Shown in pieces: positions 50,080-59,444 of a DNA stretch of 64,000 bases; within the stretch, counting starts at the first letter, position 1; each line of letters starts with the position of its first letter. The translations under genes were made by a program, and so were the position numbers. Below the pieces are notes generated by a model. The model was not told where the DNA came from, made no database searches, and saw only the letters and a program-made list of their open reading frames with translations. Source of the DNA: Polaribacter sp. Hel_I_88 (GTDB lineage Bacteria; Bacteroidota; Bacteroidia; Flavobacteriales; Flavobacteriaceae); the NCBI RefSeq assembly GCF_000687935.1, contig NZ_JHZZ01000001.1, positions 1,860,001-1,924,000 of the forward strand, in the 5' to 3' direction.

Positions 50080-51285
50080 ATGATGAAAGCATTATTACTA
50101 GAAGTTGAAAAATTTGTAAATAATTTATTGAGTAAGAAATTACATTCAAATTATTTGTATCATAATTTAGGACATACACAGAGAGTTGTAGAAAAAACTA
50201 AGGAAATTTCAGAAAATTTAGGACTTACTTTAATTGATGCTGAAAATTTAGAAATTGCAGCTTGGTTTCATGATACTGGTTTTACAGAAAGTGACGAAAA
50301 TCATGAGGAGAAAAGTGTTAAAATTGCTGTTGAATTTTTAAAATCGCACAAATTTGCTGAGGATAGAATTCAAATTGTTGCTGATTTAATTTTGGTCACA
50401 AAAATGAATGCGGTTCCTAAAACTAATTTGGAAGAAATTTTGAAAGATGCAGATGCAGCTCATTTAGCTTCCAAAGATTTTTTCAAATTTAATTCCTTAT
50501 TAAGAAAAGAGTGGGAGTTAGTTTTAGGAAAAAAATATACTAACAAAGAATGGATTGCTTTAAATTTATCTTTTTTTACTCAAAAACATCGCTATTACAC
50601 AGATTTTACGCTAAAAAATTGGAGTAAGGATAAGGAGAAGAATCTATCTAAAATTTTAAAAAACCAAAAAAAATTAAAGAAAGATAATAAGAAATTTAAG
50701 CAAAAAGAAGAAGCTTTAAATCTTAAGAAAAATAAAAGTATTGTTCCTGAAAGGGGAGTAGAAACAATGTTTAGAGTTGCATTAAGAAACCATATTACTT
50801 TAAGTGATATTGCAGATACAAAAGCCAATATTTTACTTTCTGTAAATGCAATTATTGTTTCTTTGGCATTATCTAGTTTGCTTCCTAAATTAGACAACCC
50901 TTCTAATTCACATTTATTTGTACCAACTATTATTTTTATAATTTTTACAGTAATTTCTATAGTTTTATCAATTTTAGCAACAAGACCAAATGTTACTGAA
51001 GGTAAATTTACAAAAGAAGACGTAGCCAATAGAAAAGTTAATTTGTTGTTCTTTGGTAATTTTCATCAAATGAAATTAGAAGATTTTGAATGGGGGATTT
51101 CTGAAATGATGCAAGACAGAGAATATCTTTATGGCTCATTAACCAAAGATTTATACTTTTTAGGCTTGGTTTTAAATAGAAAATATAAAATATTAAGAAT
51201 TACCTACACTGTTTTTATGACAGGTATTATTGTAAGTGTTTTAGCTTTTGCTTTTTCTTTTTATTTTCAGGAAATGGTGGTTTAA
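50080..51285 (+). CDS. HD phosphohydrolase fused to a Pycsar-effector-like membrane domain (PycTM)
   Basis: A 401-residue two-part protein. The N-terminal 190 residues are an HD domain, with HNLGHTQRV, the HD pair in AAWFHDTGF and a further Asp in LKDADAAHLAS. A charged linker follows (about 190-225). The C-terminal part begins RVALRNHITLSDIADTKANI, LLSVNAIIVSLALS and has further membrane segments at about 285-305 and 370-395. That is the PycTM signature of effectors of pyrimidine-cyclase anti-phage systems. The HD domain might act on a cyclic nucleotide or nucleotide signal. No cyclase gene is near. Its stop shares the four bases TTAA with the convergent GAF-like gene. Confidence 0.88.
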   Translation: MMKALLLEVEKFVNNLLSKKLHSNYLYHNLGHTQRVVEKTKEISENLGLTLIDAENLEIAAWFHDTGFTESDENHEEKSVKIAVEFLKSHKFAEDRIQIVADLILVTKMNAVPKTNLEEILKDADAAHLASKDFFKFNSLLRKEWELVLGKKYTNKEWIALNLSFFTQKHRYYTDFTLKNWSKDKEKNLSKILKNQKKLKKDNKKFKQKEEALNLKKNKSIVPERGVETMFRVALRNHITLSDIADTKANILLSVNAIIVSLALSSLLPKLDNPSNSHLFVPTIIFIIFTVISIVLSILATRPNVTEGKFTKEDVANRKVNLLFFGNFHQMKLEDFEWGISEMMQDREYLYGSLTKDLYFLGLVLNRKYKILRITYTVFMTGIIVSVLAFAFSFYFQEMVV

Positions 51286-53669
51286 TTAGTTATTTCTTTC
51301 ATTAAATCCTTAAAAGTAATTACCTTTTTCTCATCAAAATCTTCTTGGTAGATAACTTCTACACGAAGCGCTTTTAAGCCAGAAGCTCCCTGTAAAACCT
51401 CTAGTTCTAAAAACTCTAATTTACCCAACTGATTTTTAGATTGTAAAAAATTAATATACTTTATATACTCTAATGCATCTTTATCTTGTGAGTATACAAT
51501 GGCTATTTTGCCTGGCACTGTTAAACGTTCTTCAGTATTTTTTATAAAGGCTTTATCAATTCGTTTTTTTATTATTTCGTAACGAATATTATAAGCACCA
51601 TCCACATCAAACTGCTTTTCATCCATTCTAAATTTAATGGCCATAGAATTACTATGCACTAAAATTAAGGAAGCTACTCTCAACTCATTTTTCATTTTTT
51701 TACGAAGAGAGTAGGCAATATTTTCCATTTCGCAAGTAGTTTGCAATTGCCATAAACGTAAATTAAATAAGTAAATTTCGTTAAAAACTCTTGTTTTGGT
51801 AATGGATGCACCAATGTACATATTGTATTCTACACCATCTGTTTTATATCTTTCAAAATAATGAGGAAACATATCTTGAACTTGTTTTTGTTTTTTATCG
51901 ATATAAGAAGCCAGTTTATCATTTAATAATGTAACGCTATTTTCATATTCTTTTCTTTTTTCATAAACAACGCCTAAATCTTTGTCCAAACGATTCATGT
52001 ACACATTAACTTTGATAGCTAATTGCGCATTCATCTTTTTAATATGGCCAAACACAGGATAAATTTCACGATTTAAAAAGTCTAAAATATTTACTTCATC
52101 ACCTGCATTTAAACCATCTTGAACATCTTTTAAAAATGTTGCAACTCTAAACATTAATTCTTTATAAATAGGAAGATCTTCTGTTTTGCAAGCATCTTTT
52201 AAGACATCAATAGCTAAAGATAATTGTGTAATTAAGTCTTCTTGAATAGCTTCATTTCTTGCATCAGAAGAACCTTTAATATCACTTTGACCAAACAAAG
52301 GGTACACATCTTTAAAAACAATTTCATCTAATTTTGCATTCTCATTTGTTTGAGATTCTAAATGATATTTTTCTGCAGCTTCATAAAAACGCCATTTTAC
52401 AGAATTATGAATAGAGGTATAGTTTTCTTGAATGGTTGCTTCTAATACATTTTGGCGTTCTTCTGAAGTTCTTTTAACAGCCGCCTCAAAAACAGGAATT
52501 ATATCTTTTAATTTATTAATATTTACAGAGTTTAAATCGTAAGCTCTTGGAGATGCAATTTCTAATAGCGCTAAATCTCCATTATTAGTTGCTTTAATTG
52601 GTATAATTATAATGCTCTGTATACCAGAGTCGTATAAATTTTGATAAAAAGGATTTTTATTCGTTTTTATTCCATAATTATGAACATCAGAAATAATAAA
52701 AGTGTCATGATCTTTAAATACCTTTTGCATCATATTGCTACAGAAATAGGTGTTATCACAATTAATTTCTTCTGCATTTTTAAGGATTAAACTTGTAGAT
52801 TTCTTTACAATTGTTTCACAAATTTTAGAACTTGCTTTATCAAATATAGAATACCCTAAAAGTAAATCTTTAAGGCTATAAAAATCTCTTAAATTATTTT
52901 GAAGTTTAAATGTTAGGTTATCTCCACCTGCTAATAAATTAGCTTTTATAGAAGAAATCATTTCTTCAGCAGTAACATCAAATAAATTTATAATTCCAAA
53001 ACCTTTAAAAATATAGCTGTTAGGTGGGAATTTTTCTTTCCAAACTTCTATATTCTCAAAGTTATTTAATAGCTCTCTAAAATCTTCTTCTGTTAATTTT
53101 GGTGCACTTTCGGTTCTAAAAACTTCAGAAAAATCTGCATTAAAAGTGGTTCTGTAGTATTTCATTGTGCCTAACTTTTTATCAGGAATATCAAAATAAA
53201 AAGGTCTTTTTGTATCTACTTTATAGCCATAAACAAATTCTAAAATAAAAGTACATGCCATTATATACATGCTGTTTTCTTCAAAGTTTCTTACGGTTAA
53301 TTGGTAATCTTTCCCTGCGTTTTCTAGGATTTTCTCAAAACGAGTTGTAAATTTAAAAGAGGTAAATGAAAAAGGCACTGTAGCTGCTTTTATTTCGTTT
53401 GATAAAAGTGCTTCTGGAAATAATGGGTCTAGTAAAATGTTTATTTGATCGTAATATTTTTCTAACATTTTTAAATCTGAGAAACCATCTTTAAGTTCAG
53501 GATATTTTTCTAGTCCTTTTATAAAAGCTAAAGAAGATTTATGAAAAGGGTGTGCATGATAATCTCCATGAGCATATTTCTCAAAAAAGCTAAAAACTTT
53601 TTTGAAAGAAATGTTTAGCTGCATAGGTAATTCAACTTCCGAAAAAAAATTAGTTTCTAAAATTTTCAT
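51282..53669 (-). CDS. Large GAF-like domain protein of unknown function
   Basis: A 795-residue cytosolic protein, conserved in flavobacteria by my recollection. The middle (about 265-415) looks like a GAF sensor domain: KICETIVKKSTSLILKN, DVHNYGIKTNKNPFYQNLYD, SGIQSIIIIPIKATNNGDLA and LLEIASPRAYDLNS. Flanking parts are helical with acidic stretches and no enzyme motif. No membrane segment is seen. The function is unknown. It is convergent with the HD-PycTM gene and divided from it by a 4-base overlap, with a 14-bp inverted repeat before its start. Confidence 0.75.
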   Translation of the reverse strand: MKILETNFFSEVELPMQLNISFKKVFSFFEKYAHGDYHAHPFHKSSLAFIKGLEKYPELKDGFSDLKMLEKYYDQINILLDPLFPEALLSNEIKAATVPFSFTSFKFTTRFEKILENAGKDYQLTVRNFEENSMYIMACTFILEFVYGYKVDTKRPFYFDIPDKKLGTMKYYRTTFNADFSEVFRTESAPKLTEEDFRELLNNFENIEVWKEKFPPNSYIFKGFGIINLFDVTAEEMISSIKANLLAGGDNLTFKLQNNLRDFYSLKDLLLGYSIFDKASSKICETIVKKSTSLILKNAEEINCDNTYFCSNMMQKVFKDHDTFIISDVHNYGIKTNKNPFYQNLYDSGIQSIIIIPIKATNNGDLALLEIASPRAYDLNSVNINKLKDIIPVFEAAVKRTSEERQNVLEATIQENYTSIHNSVKWRFYEAAEKYHLESQTNENAKLDEIVFKDVYPLFGQSDIKGSSDARNEAIQEDLITQLSLAIDVLKDACKTEDLPIYKELMFRVATFLKDVQDGLNAGDEVNILDFLNREIYPVFGHIKKMNAQLAIKVNVYMNRLDKDLGVVYEKRKEYENSVTLLNDKLASYIDKKQKQVQDMFPHYFERYKTDGVEYNMYIGASITKTRVFNEIYLFNLRLWQLQTTCEMENIAYSLRKKMKNELRVASLILVHSNSMAIKFRMDEKQFDVDGAYNIRYEIIKKRIDKAFIKNTEERLTVPGKIAIVYSQDKDALEYIKYINFLQSKNQLGKLEFLELEVLQGASGLKALRVEVIYQEDFDEKKVITFKDLMKEITN

Positions 53670-53719
53670 TTTTTGATATTTGTAAGATAGAAATTTATTA
53701 GACGCATTCTTTGCTTTAA

Positions 53720-53758
53720 AGTTACAAAAAACAATTTTAACCTATGTTTTTTGTAACT
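53720..53758. promoter_or_regulatory. Inverted repeat upstream of the GAF-like gene
   Basis: AGTTACAAAAAACA, an 11-base loop, then TGTTTTTTGTAACT: perfect 14-bp arms, about 50 bases before the gene start. It lacks a trailing U tract on the minus strand side that faces the gene, so an operator or leader structure is more likely than a terminator. Confidence 0.5.
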
Positions 53759-53775
53759 GTACTATGTAATTAATA

Positions 53776-53813
53776 AAAATAACGATGGTAATTTAAATTA
53801 CCATCGTTATTTT
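53776..53813. terminator. Perfect 38-bp palindrome ending the polysaccharide operon
   Basis: AAAATAACGATGGTAATTT followed by its exact reverse complement; the flanking A/T tracts give U runs on both strands. It lies 48 bases after the GH26 stop on the minus strand. Confidence 0.85.
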
Positions 53814-53860
53814 TTATTTTGATGAAAAGTTTTTATGTAAATTATTTACTTAGATAAAAC

Positions 53861-55045
53861 TTATTTCATGTCTGGTTGTTTTATGCTTGGATCCCATTTT
53901 TTTAATTCATCCTTAATTGCTGTTGTTACTTCTTGATCATCTTTAATATACCAACTTACAGCTTTGTAAGTAGTAGAAGGATCACTAGAATAATGAAAAA
54001 ATACGATAGAAGTTACGTAAGGATATTTGGTGTAAAAATTTTCAAAAGTATCTCCAAACCATTTTGCTCTGCTTCCTCCAGGTTTTAAAGAACCAAATTC
54101 GGCAATCATAATAGGTTTATAAAAAGAAGCTAATTGCTCGTAATAATTTCCAAAAATTTGCTCAAAGGTCCACCAATCACTCCAGCTTGTACTTGTACCA
54201 TAATTTAAAGCACCTGTTGCAACAACATCTACATAATCGGTTCCTGGGTAATATTCTTTAAATTTTCCATACGTTAAATGTGGACTCCAAACCCAAATAA
54301 CATTTGTAGCTCCAACTTCATCAAATACTTCTCTAACATGTTTAAAGAAAGCAACATATTCTGATGGATCGTTGTTTTGAGGTCCCCAAGGATAACGATA
54401 TGGATCGTTCATTTCATGACCAACTCTTAAATAAATAGGATAGTCTAATTTAGCAGTTTCTTTTGCCCATTCTTTTATATATGCATCATAATGGCCTTCT
54501 GCAACAGCTGTTAACCCATGATTATCTCTTTGTTCTGGCGCTTTAATTTTTGGAAAATTTTCTTGAGAAAATTTACCAAACCAAGGTTCCCAAGTAATCA
54601 TTGGTATAGAACCTATTCTATGAATTGCATTTACTTCATTTTCAGGAAATTTATATTCTTGGCCTTCTCCCCAAGCTTTATAAATGTGGATAATAGGAAA
54701 AGTAAGGGCTAAAGAATCTTCTAAGTTTATAATATTTTCATAAGATTCACCTTTACTATCATCAGAAGCACCAAAAAGAATATATTTAGTTTTTAGTAAA
54801 GCAAATTTATTTTTTCGTTGATCTTTAAACCAACTTAATTTTTTCTCTCTGTTTTGTTCTCTTTTTTCTAGAATGTTATCACGTTCAAAATCTTGAACCA
54901 TGTCACTCATGTTTTCTAAAAGGCCTCCTAAAGGTCCTTTAGAGTTTTTGCTGATGGCTGCTAAACCATAAATAACAAAATAACCAATAACTAAAGCAAT
55001 TATTACGTTAAAAAGTCTTTTAAAAGTTTTTTTGGATGATCCCAT
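53861..55045 (-). CDS. Membrane-anchored GH26 family glycoside hydrolase
   Basis: A 394-residue enzyme with a basic N-terminus and a single membrane segment at about 13-30 (LFNVIIALVIGYFVIYGLAA), then a GH26 beta/alpha barrel. The acid/base Glu is in YLRVGHEMNDPYRYPWGPQN and the nucleophile Glu in KPIMIAEFGSLKPGGSR, with MITWEPW and VWVWSPHL-type VIWVWSPHLTYG between. GH26 enzymes cleave beta-mannans or related beta-1,3/1,4-glucans. It is the last gene of the exopolysaccharide operon, the place BcsZ holds in cellulose operons, so it probably trims or edits the nascent polymer. Confidence 0.9.
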   Translation of the reverse strand: MGSSKKTFKRLFNVIIALVIGYFVIYGLAAISKNSKGPLGGLLENMSDMVQDFERDNILEKREQNREKKLSWFKDQRKNKFALLKTKYILFGASDDSKGESYENIINLEDSLALTFPIIHIYKAWGEGQEYKFPENEVNAIHRIGSIPMITWEPWFGKFSQENFPKIKAPEQRDNHGLTAVAEGHYDAYIKEWAKETAKLDYPIYLRVGHEMNDPYRYPWGPQNNDPSEYVAFFKHVREVFDEVGATNVIWVWSPHLTYGKFKEYYPGTDYVDVVATGALNYGTSTSWSDWWTFEQIFGNYYEQLASFYKPIMIAEFGSLKPGGSRAKWFGDTFENFYTKYPYVTSIVFFHYSSDPSTTYKAVSWYIKDDQEVTTAIKDELKKWDPSIKQPDMK

Positions 55046-55047
55046 AA

Positions 55048-55953
55048 TTATGATTTGTTTATAACGATTTCTATGCCTTTTTCTATACTAATAGCAGGTA
55101 TAAAACCAATATTGTTTTTAATTTTTGAATTGTCTCCTATCATTTCCCAAACCTCATTATCTCTATAAGGAATTGCTCCTAACATAATTTTAGCTTTGGT
55201 TTTCATAGTATTATTTACAGCGGCTGCTAAAGTACTTAATTTTGTGCCTTTACCACTACAAACATTCATAGTTTCTCCATAAGAATTTGTGTTTTGTGCC
55301 GATAAAATTAATGCACTAACAACATCACTAACATATAAAAAATCTCTGACTTGTTCTCCTTTTGTCATTAAAAAATCTTTTCCATCCTTTAGTGAATTAA
55401 TCATCTGAGGAATAAAAAATTCTTCAGGCATATGTTCTCCATAAAAATTAAAGACTCTTAAGGTTGTAAACTTTTTCTGGTGATTAGTGCAGTATGTTTG
55501 AATTAACATTTCTGCATTAATTTTTGTTAAAGAGTAAGGTGATACTGGCTTAGGAATTTGGTTTTCATGAAATGGAGATTCATTATTTCCATAGATTTCA
55601 CTCGAAGATGTAAATATAAAATGTGCATCTATACCTTCTAAAGATTTTAAAATATTTAAAGTTCCTTGCACATTTACAGCAGCCATATTTTCATAGATAT
55701 CAAAATCTCTATTTCTGCTGATATTGGCTGCTAAATGATAAACAATATCTGGTTTTATTTTTTGGATGATATTCTTAGTTTCATCAAAATTAGTAATATC
55801 AACGATAAATTGAGAATCTGATGCTTCACAATTTCTAGAAATTATAAAAACATCAGCTTCTTGTTCTTTTAAGGCTTTTACTAAAAAACTTCCTAAATAA
55901 CCATTTCCGCCAACAACAATTATTTTTTTATCTTTTAAATTTATAGCGCCCAT
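55048..55953 (-). CDS. NAD-dependent epimerase/dehydratase family reductase (CDP-sugar 4-ketoreductase candidate)
   Basis: A 301-residue extended SDR. GGNGYLGSFLVKALKEQEAD is the nucleotide motif, SSSEIYGNNESPF carries the Ser and YSLTKINAEML the Tyr-x-x-x-Lys pair. It follows RfbG with a 13-base overlap. Since CDP-glucose 4,6-dehydratase makes a 4-keto-6-deoxy sugar, a 4-ketoreductase is needed next, and this enzyme is the candidate. No RfbH-type 3-dehydrase is present, so the product is more likely a CDP-6-deoxyhexose than a 3,6-dideoxyhexose. Confidence 0.88.
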   Translation of the reverse strand: MGAINLKDKKIIVVGGNGYLGSFLVKALKEQEADVFIISRNCEASDSQFIVDITNFDETKNIIQKIKPDIVYHLAANISRNRDFDIYENMAAVNVQGTLNILKSLEGIDAHFIFTSSSEIYGNNESPFHENQIPKPVSPYSLTKINAEMLIQTYCTNHQKKFTTLRVFNFYGEHMPEEFFIPQMINSLKDGKDFLMTKGEQVRDFLYVSDVVSALILSAQNTNSYGETMNVCSGKGTKLSTLAAAVNNTMKTKAKIMLGAIPYRDNEVWEMIGDNSKIKNNIGFIPAISIEKGIEIVINKS

Positions 55954-57056
55954 AGAATATTTGCTGCCTTTGCATCTGTTATATATTCCTCTAAATCAGT
56001 ATGAGATAAAATTTTATTGTTTTCGTAATATTCTTTATACCAAGAAATAGTTTTATCAATAGTTTTATCAATTCCCCAAACAGCTTTCCATTTTAATTTT
56101 TTGTTGGCTTTTGAGCAATCTAACATCAATAAATTTGCTTCATGATGTTCGTCAGTATTTTTACTGATTTCGATTTGTATATTTTTCCAATATTCGTGAG
56201 ATAATTTTACAATATCTCCTACTTGTAAGTTGCTATTATTGTCGGGTCCAAAATTCCATCCTTCAGCTGCAGAAACATCTTTTTTCAACAATTTCCAACC
56301 CAATGTTAAATAACCACTTAAGGGTTCTAAAACATGTTGCCAAGGTCTTGTAGCCAAAGGATTTCTAACTAAAACAGCTTCGTTATTAGCAGTTGCTTTT
56401 ATAATATCTGGTATTAATCTGTCTACAGCCCAATCACCACCACCAATTACATTTCCTGCACGTCCACTAGCTAGTAAAACTTCGTGTTTATGACCAAAAT
56501 CTTTAGGATTAAAATAAGAGTTTCTGTAAGAAGATGTTAGTAATTCTGAACATCCTTTAGAAGCACTATAAGGATCATAACCACCCATAGGTTCGTTTTC
56601 TCTATAACCCCATTCCCATTCCTTATTTTCGTAACATTTATCTGTAGTTACGTTAATAATGGCTTTTACAGAAGGTGTTTTTCTACAGGCTTCAAAAATG
56701 TTTAAAGTACCCATAACATTTGTAGAAAATGTTTCTACAGGATCATCATACGATTTTCTTACTAAAGCTTGTGCAGCTAAATGAAATACAATATCTGGTT
56801 GTACTTCTTGAAAATATTTCTCTAAAACATTCGCATCTCTGATATCTGCTATTTTTTGCTCTATGCCAAGATTTAATAAACTTAAATGATTTATTTCATC
56901 TTCGTTTTTTAATGAAAACCCATAAACTTTTGCGCCCATTTTTTCTAGCCAAAGAGCTAACCAAGGACCTTTAAAACCTGTATGGCCTGTTAAAAGAACT
57001 TTTTTATCTTTATAAACTCCTTCAAATAGGGATTCGAAATTTACCATGTTTTCCAA
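55941..57056 (-). CDS. rfbG: CDP-glucose 4,6-dehydratase
   Basis: A 371-residue short-chain dehydrogenase-type dehydratase. Motifs are LLTGHTGFKGPWLALWLEKM (NAD site), HLAAQALVRKSYDDPVETF, INVTTDKCYENKEW, and YDPYSASKGCSELL (active Tyr and Lys). It converts CDP-glucose to CDP-4-keto-6-deoxyglucose. It overlaps the upstream RfbF gene by 16 bases and the downstream reductase gene by 13, so the three are translated as one set. Confidence 0.95.
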   Translation of the reverse strand: MENMVNFESLFEGVYKDKKVLLTGHTGFKGPWLALWLEKMGAKVYGFSLKNEDEINHLSLLNLGIEQKIADIRDANVLEKYFQEVQPDIVFHLAAQALVRKSYDDPVETFSTNVMGTLNIFEACRKTPSVKAIINVTTDKCYENKEWEWGYRENEPMGGYDPYSASKGCSELLTSSYRNSYFNPKDFGHKHEVLLASGRAGNVIGGGDWAVDRLIPDIIKATANNEAVLVRNPLATRPWQHVLEPLSGYLTLGWKLLKKDVSAAEGWNFGPDNNSNLQVGDIVKLSHEYWKNIQIEISKNTDEHHEANLLMLDCSKANKKLKWKAVWGIDKTIDKTISWYKEYYENNKILSHTDLEEYITDAKAANILWAL

Positions 57057-57811
57057 GGTGCTTTATTATCAGCCCATTTAGACTCTAATTCGTTTTTATC
57101 TCTCAACGTATCCATAGGTTTCCAAAAACCTGTGTGTTTATAGGCAGCTAATAGCTTGTCGTTTGCAATATTTTCTAAAGGACTTCTTTCAAATATTGTG
57201 GTATCATTTTCAAGATAATCAAAAACAATAGGATCACAAACAAAGAAACCACCATTAATCCAAGCTCCATCTCCTTTTGGTTTTTCCATAAAGCTGTTAA
57301 TCACATTGCTTTCAACATTAATATCAACAGCACCAAATCTACCTTCTGGCTGCACGCAAGTCATAGTTACTTTTTGAGAATGACTTTTATGAAATTTTAC
57401 AAGCTCTCCAATATTTACGTTACTTACACCATCTCCATAGGTTAGCATAAATGGTTCGTCTAAATATTTGGCAGCTCTTTTAATTCTTCCACCAGTCATG
57501 GTATGTAAACCAGTATCTAAAACTGTTACTTTCCAATCTTCTGTTTTAGAATCTAAAGTTGTCATTGTATTATTTGTCATATCAAACTCAACATCAGATT
57601 GATGTAAGTAATAATTTGCAAAATATTCTTTGATAACATAAGATTTATAACCTCCTAAAATTACAAAATCATTAAAACCATAACTAGAATAATGTTTCAT
57701 GATGTGCCAAATAATTGGTTTGTCACCAATTTTTACCATAGGTTTTGGAATTGAGGCTGTTTCCTCACTTAATCTAGTACCAAACCCACCTGCTAAAATT
57801 ACTACTTTCAT
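57041..57811 (-). CDS. rfbF: Glucose-1-phosphate cytidylyltransferase
   Basis: A 256-residue nucleotidyltransferase making CDP-glucose from CTP and glucose-1-phosphate. The signature VVILAGGFGTRLSEETASIP and KPMVKIGDKPIIWHIMKHYS are at the N-terminus, then FMLTYGDGVSNVNIGELV and the sugar-site VINSFMEKPKGDGAWINGGF. Length and motifs are as in the Salmonella O-antigen enzyme. It supplies the activated sugar for the exopolysaccharide genes around it. Confidence 0.96.
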   Translation of the reverse strand: MKVVILAGGFGTRLSEETASIPKPMVKIGDKPIIWHIMKHYSSYGFNDFVILGGYKSYVIKEYFANYYLHQSDVEFDMTNNTMTTLDSKTEDWKVTVLDTGLHTMTGGRIKRAAKYLDEPFMLTYGDGVSNVNIGELVKFHKSHSQKVTMTCVQPEGRFGAVDINVESNVINSFMEKPKGDGAWINGGFFVCDPIVFDYLENDTTIFERSPLENIANDKLLAAYKHTGFWKPMDTLRDKNELESKWADNKAPWKTW

Positions 57812-57830
57812 GTTTTTTGATATTTGTTAG

Positions 57831-59444
57831 TTAGTTGTTTTTTATTTTGATTTTTTTATCTGCTGATACAATTACTTTACTCCAAGCATTTTCTGCTTTT
57901 ATATATAAAGATTTAAAAGCAGCTCCAATACCTCCTAAAAATTGCACAAAAGCAATCATAGCAAAACCTATCATTGCCCATGTTTTTTGGGCTGTAAGAA
58001 TTAATTCGCTTTCGGGAATGTAATATCTTCTTTCTATATATATGCCAACCAACATCAATAAAAATATAATACAATATAATATTAATGGTTTTACAAAAGG
58101 ATTCAAAAATCCTTTTACGGCTATTTTGGCAGTGGGAATATAAGGAATTTTTTTATTAATTAGTGTTAAGTAAAACGCGTATGTAAAAACAGGCCAGCAA
58201 GAATATTTTAAAACCATACCTCTCCAATGGATTCCTCTTTCTGTTTTTTGATCACACAAAAACCTTTGAGCATAACCATAAATTAGAATAGAAATTAATA
58301 AAATAGGAGTTCCAAGTACAATAAATTCTGTAAAATCCATACTTGCAGGACTTATTTTTGTTGTAAAAAATAATAAGGGAACAAAAATAAAGAAAGCTGT
58401 TATAGGACCAAATAAATAATAACTACCAATTGATAAATAAGATAATTTTTGCCAAAAAGTAAGGTGTTTTAAAGTTGACGGAATTTCATCAAACAATAAT
58501 TCAAAAACACCTCTTGCCCATTTAAGTTGTTGTTTACAAAATGATGTAAAATCTTCTGGCACCAAACCACGACTTACAATTACAGGGTTGTAAACAGATT
58601 GCCAACCTTTTGCATGAATTCTTAAAGATGTTTGTAAATCTTCAGCTAAACCTTGAGCATGGCCTCCAATACTTTCTAGGGCTTTTCTTCTAAAAGTACA
58701 ATTTGCACCAATGGCAACTGCACTTCCATACCCATTTAAACCCATTTGAGTTGGTCCATAAAAGGTGTATGTTTGTTCTGCTGCGCCTTTTGCTGTAAAT
58801 GAGCGATACATGTTATAGTATCCTTGGCTTACTTGTACAAACCCAACTTTTTCATCTTGAAAAAATCCTAAAGTTTGATCTAAAAAATTAGGCAAAACAA
58901 TATGATCTGGGTCTAATATTAGAATAAATTCTTCTTTTGTTCTTTTTAGTGTTTCGTTTATTTTACCTGCTTTTGCTCCAGGTAAATTTGCTAAATTTAA
59001 CCAAACAACATCATGTTCTTCTGCTAATTCTTTAAAAGCGATGTCTTCTGTACTATCTAATAAATAAGTTGTGTGTGGATAATTTAAGTTTTTTAGTGCC
59101 TTAAATGTGTTTTCGAACATCGATAAAGGTTCTCCAGGAGCAGACGTTGTAAAAACAGCGACACTTAAATTTTTTTCTGGAACTGGTACTTCTTTAGGTT
59201 TTTGAATTCGTAAATAATTTATCCAAATTAATGCAACTCTTATAATTCCATATAAGAAAAAGAGACTTAATATTACAAAAAGAAAAAGATTGGAAATGTG
59301 TTCGCCCCTAAACCACCATTCAATTAAATTAAACATACTTAAAAGCCCAGCAAATGTTAGGCCTAAAAATATAGCCTTATCAAAGCCAGTAACTCTTTTA
59401 GCTTCTTTAAATTTAAATAAATCGTTTCGTAGTTTTGAATTCAT
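57831..59444 (-). CDS. Family 2 glycosyltransferase, cellulose synthase-like polymerase
   Basis: A 537-residue inner-membrane processive glycosyltransferase. The N-terminal membrane pair (about 24-43 and 51-73) is followed by a cytosolic GT2 domain with AVFTTSAPGEPLSMFENTFK, LDPDHIVLPNFLD (DxD-like), GANCTFRRKALESIGG, ETE-like HAQGLAEDLQTSLRIHAKGW and QQLKWARGVFEL (QxxRW-like). Five to six further membrane segments make the export channel. It joins sugars into a chain and extrudes it, as BcsA does. It starts within the stop of the TPR-barrel gene (TAATG). Confidence 0.93.
   Translation of the reverse strand: MNSKLRNDLFKFKEAKRVTGFDKAIFLGLTFAGLLSMFNLIEWWFRGEHISNLFLFVILSLFFLYGIIRVALIWINYLRIQKPKEVPVPEKNLSVAVFTTSAPGEPLSMFENTFKALKNLNYPHTTYLLDSTEDIAFKELAEEHDVVWLNLANLPGAKAGKINETLKRTKEEFILILDPDHIVLPNFLDQTLGFFQDEKVGFVQVSQGYYNMYRSFTAKGAAEQTYTFYGPTQMGLNGYGSAVAIGANCTFRRKALESIGGHAQGLAEDLQTSLRIHAKGWQSVYNPVIVSRGLVPEDFTSFCKQQLKWARGVFELLFDEIPSTLKHLTFWQKLSYLSIGSYYLFGPITAFFIFVPLLFFTTKISPASMDFTEFIVLGTPILLISILIYGYAQRFLCDQKTERGIHWRGMVLKYSCWPVFTYAFYLTLINKKIPYIPTAKIAVKGFLNPFVKPLILYCIIFLLMLVGIYIERRYYIPESELILTAQKTWAMIGFAMIAFVQFLGGIGAAFKSLYIKAENAWSKVIVSADKKIKIKNN

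Noticed and set aside
50080..53669. A full Pycsar anti-phage system (cyclase plus PycTM)
   Set aside because: The facing 795-residue protein shows a GAF-like domain and no nucleotide-cyclase residues, and no cyclase is seen elsewhere in the window.
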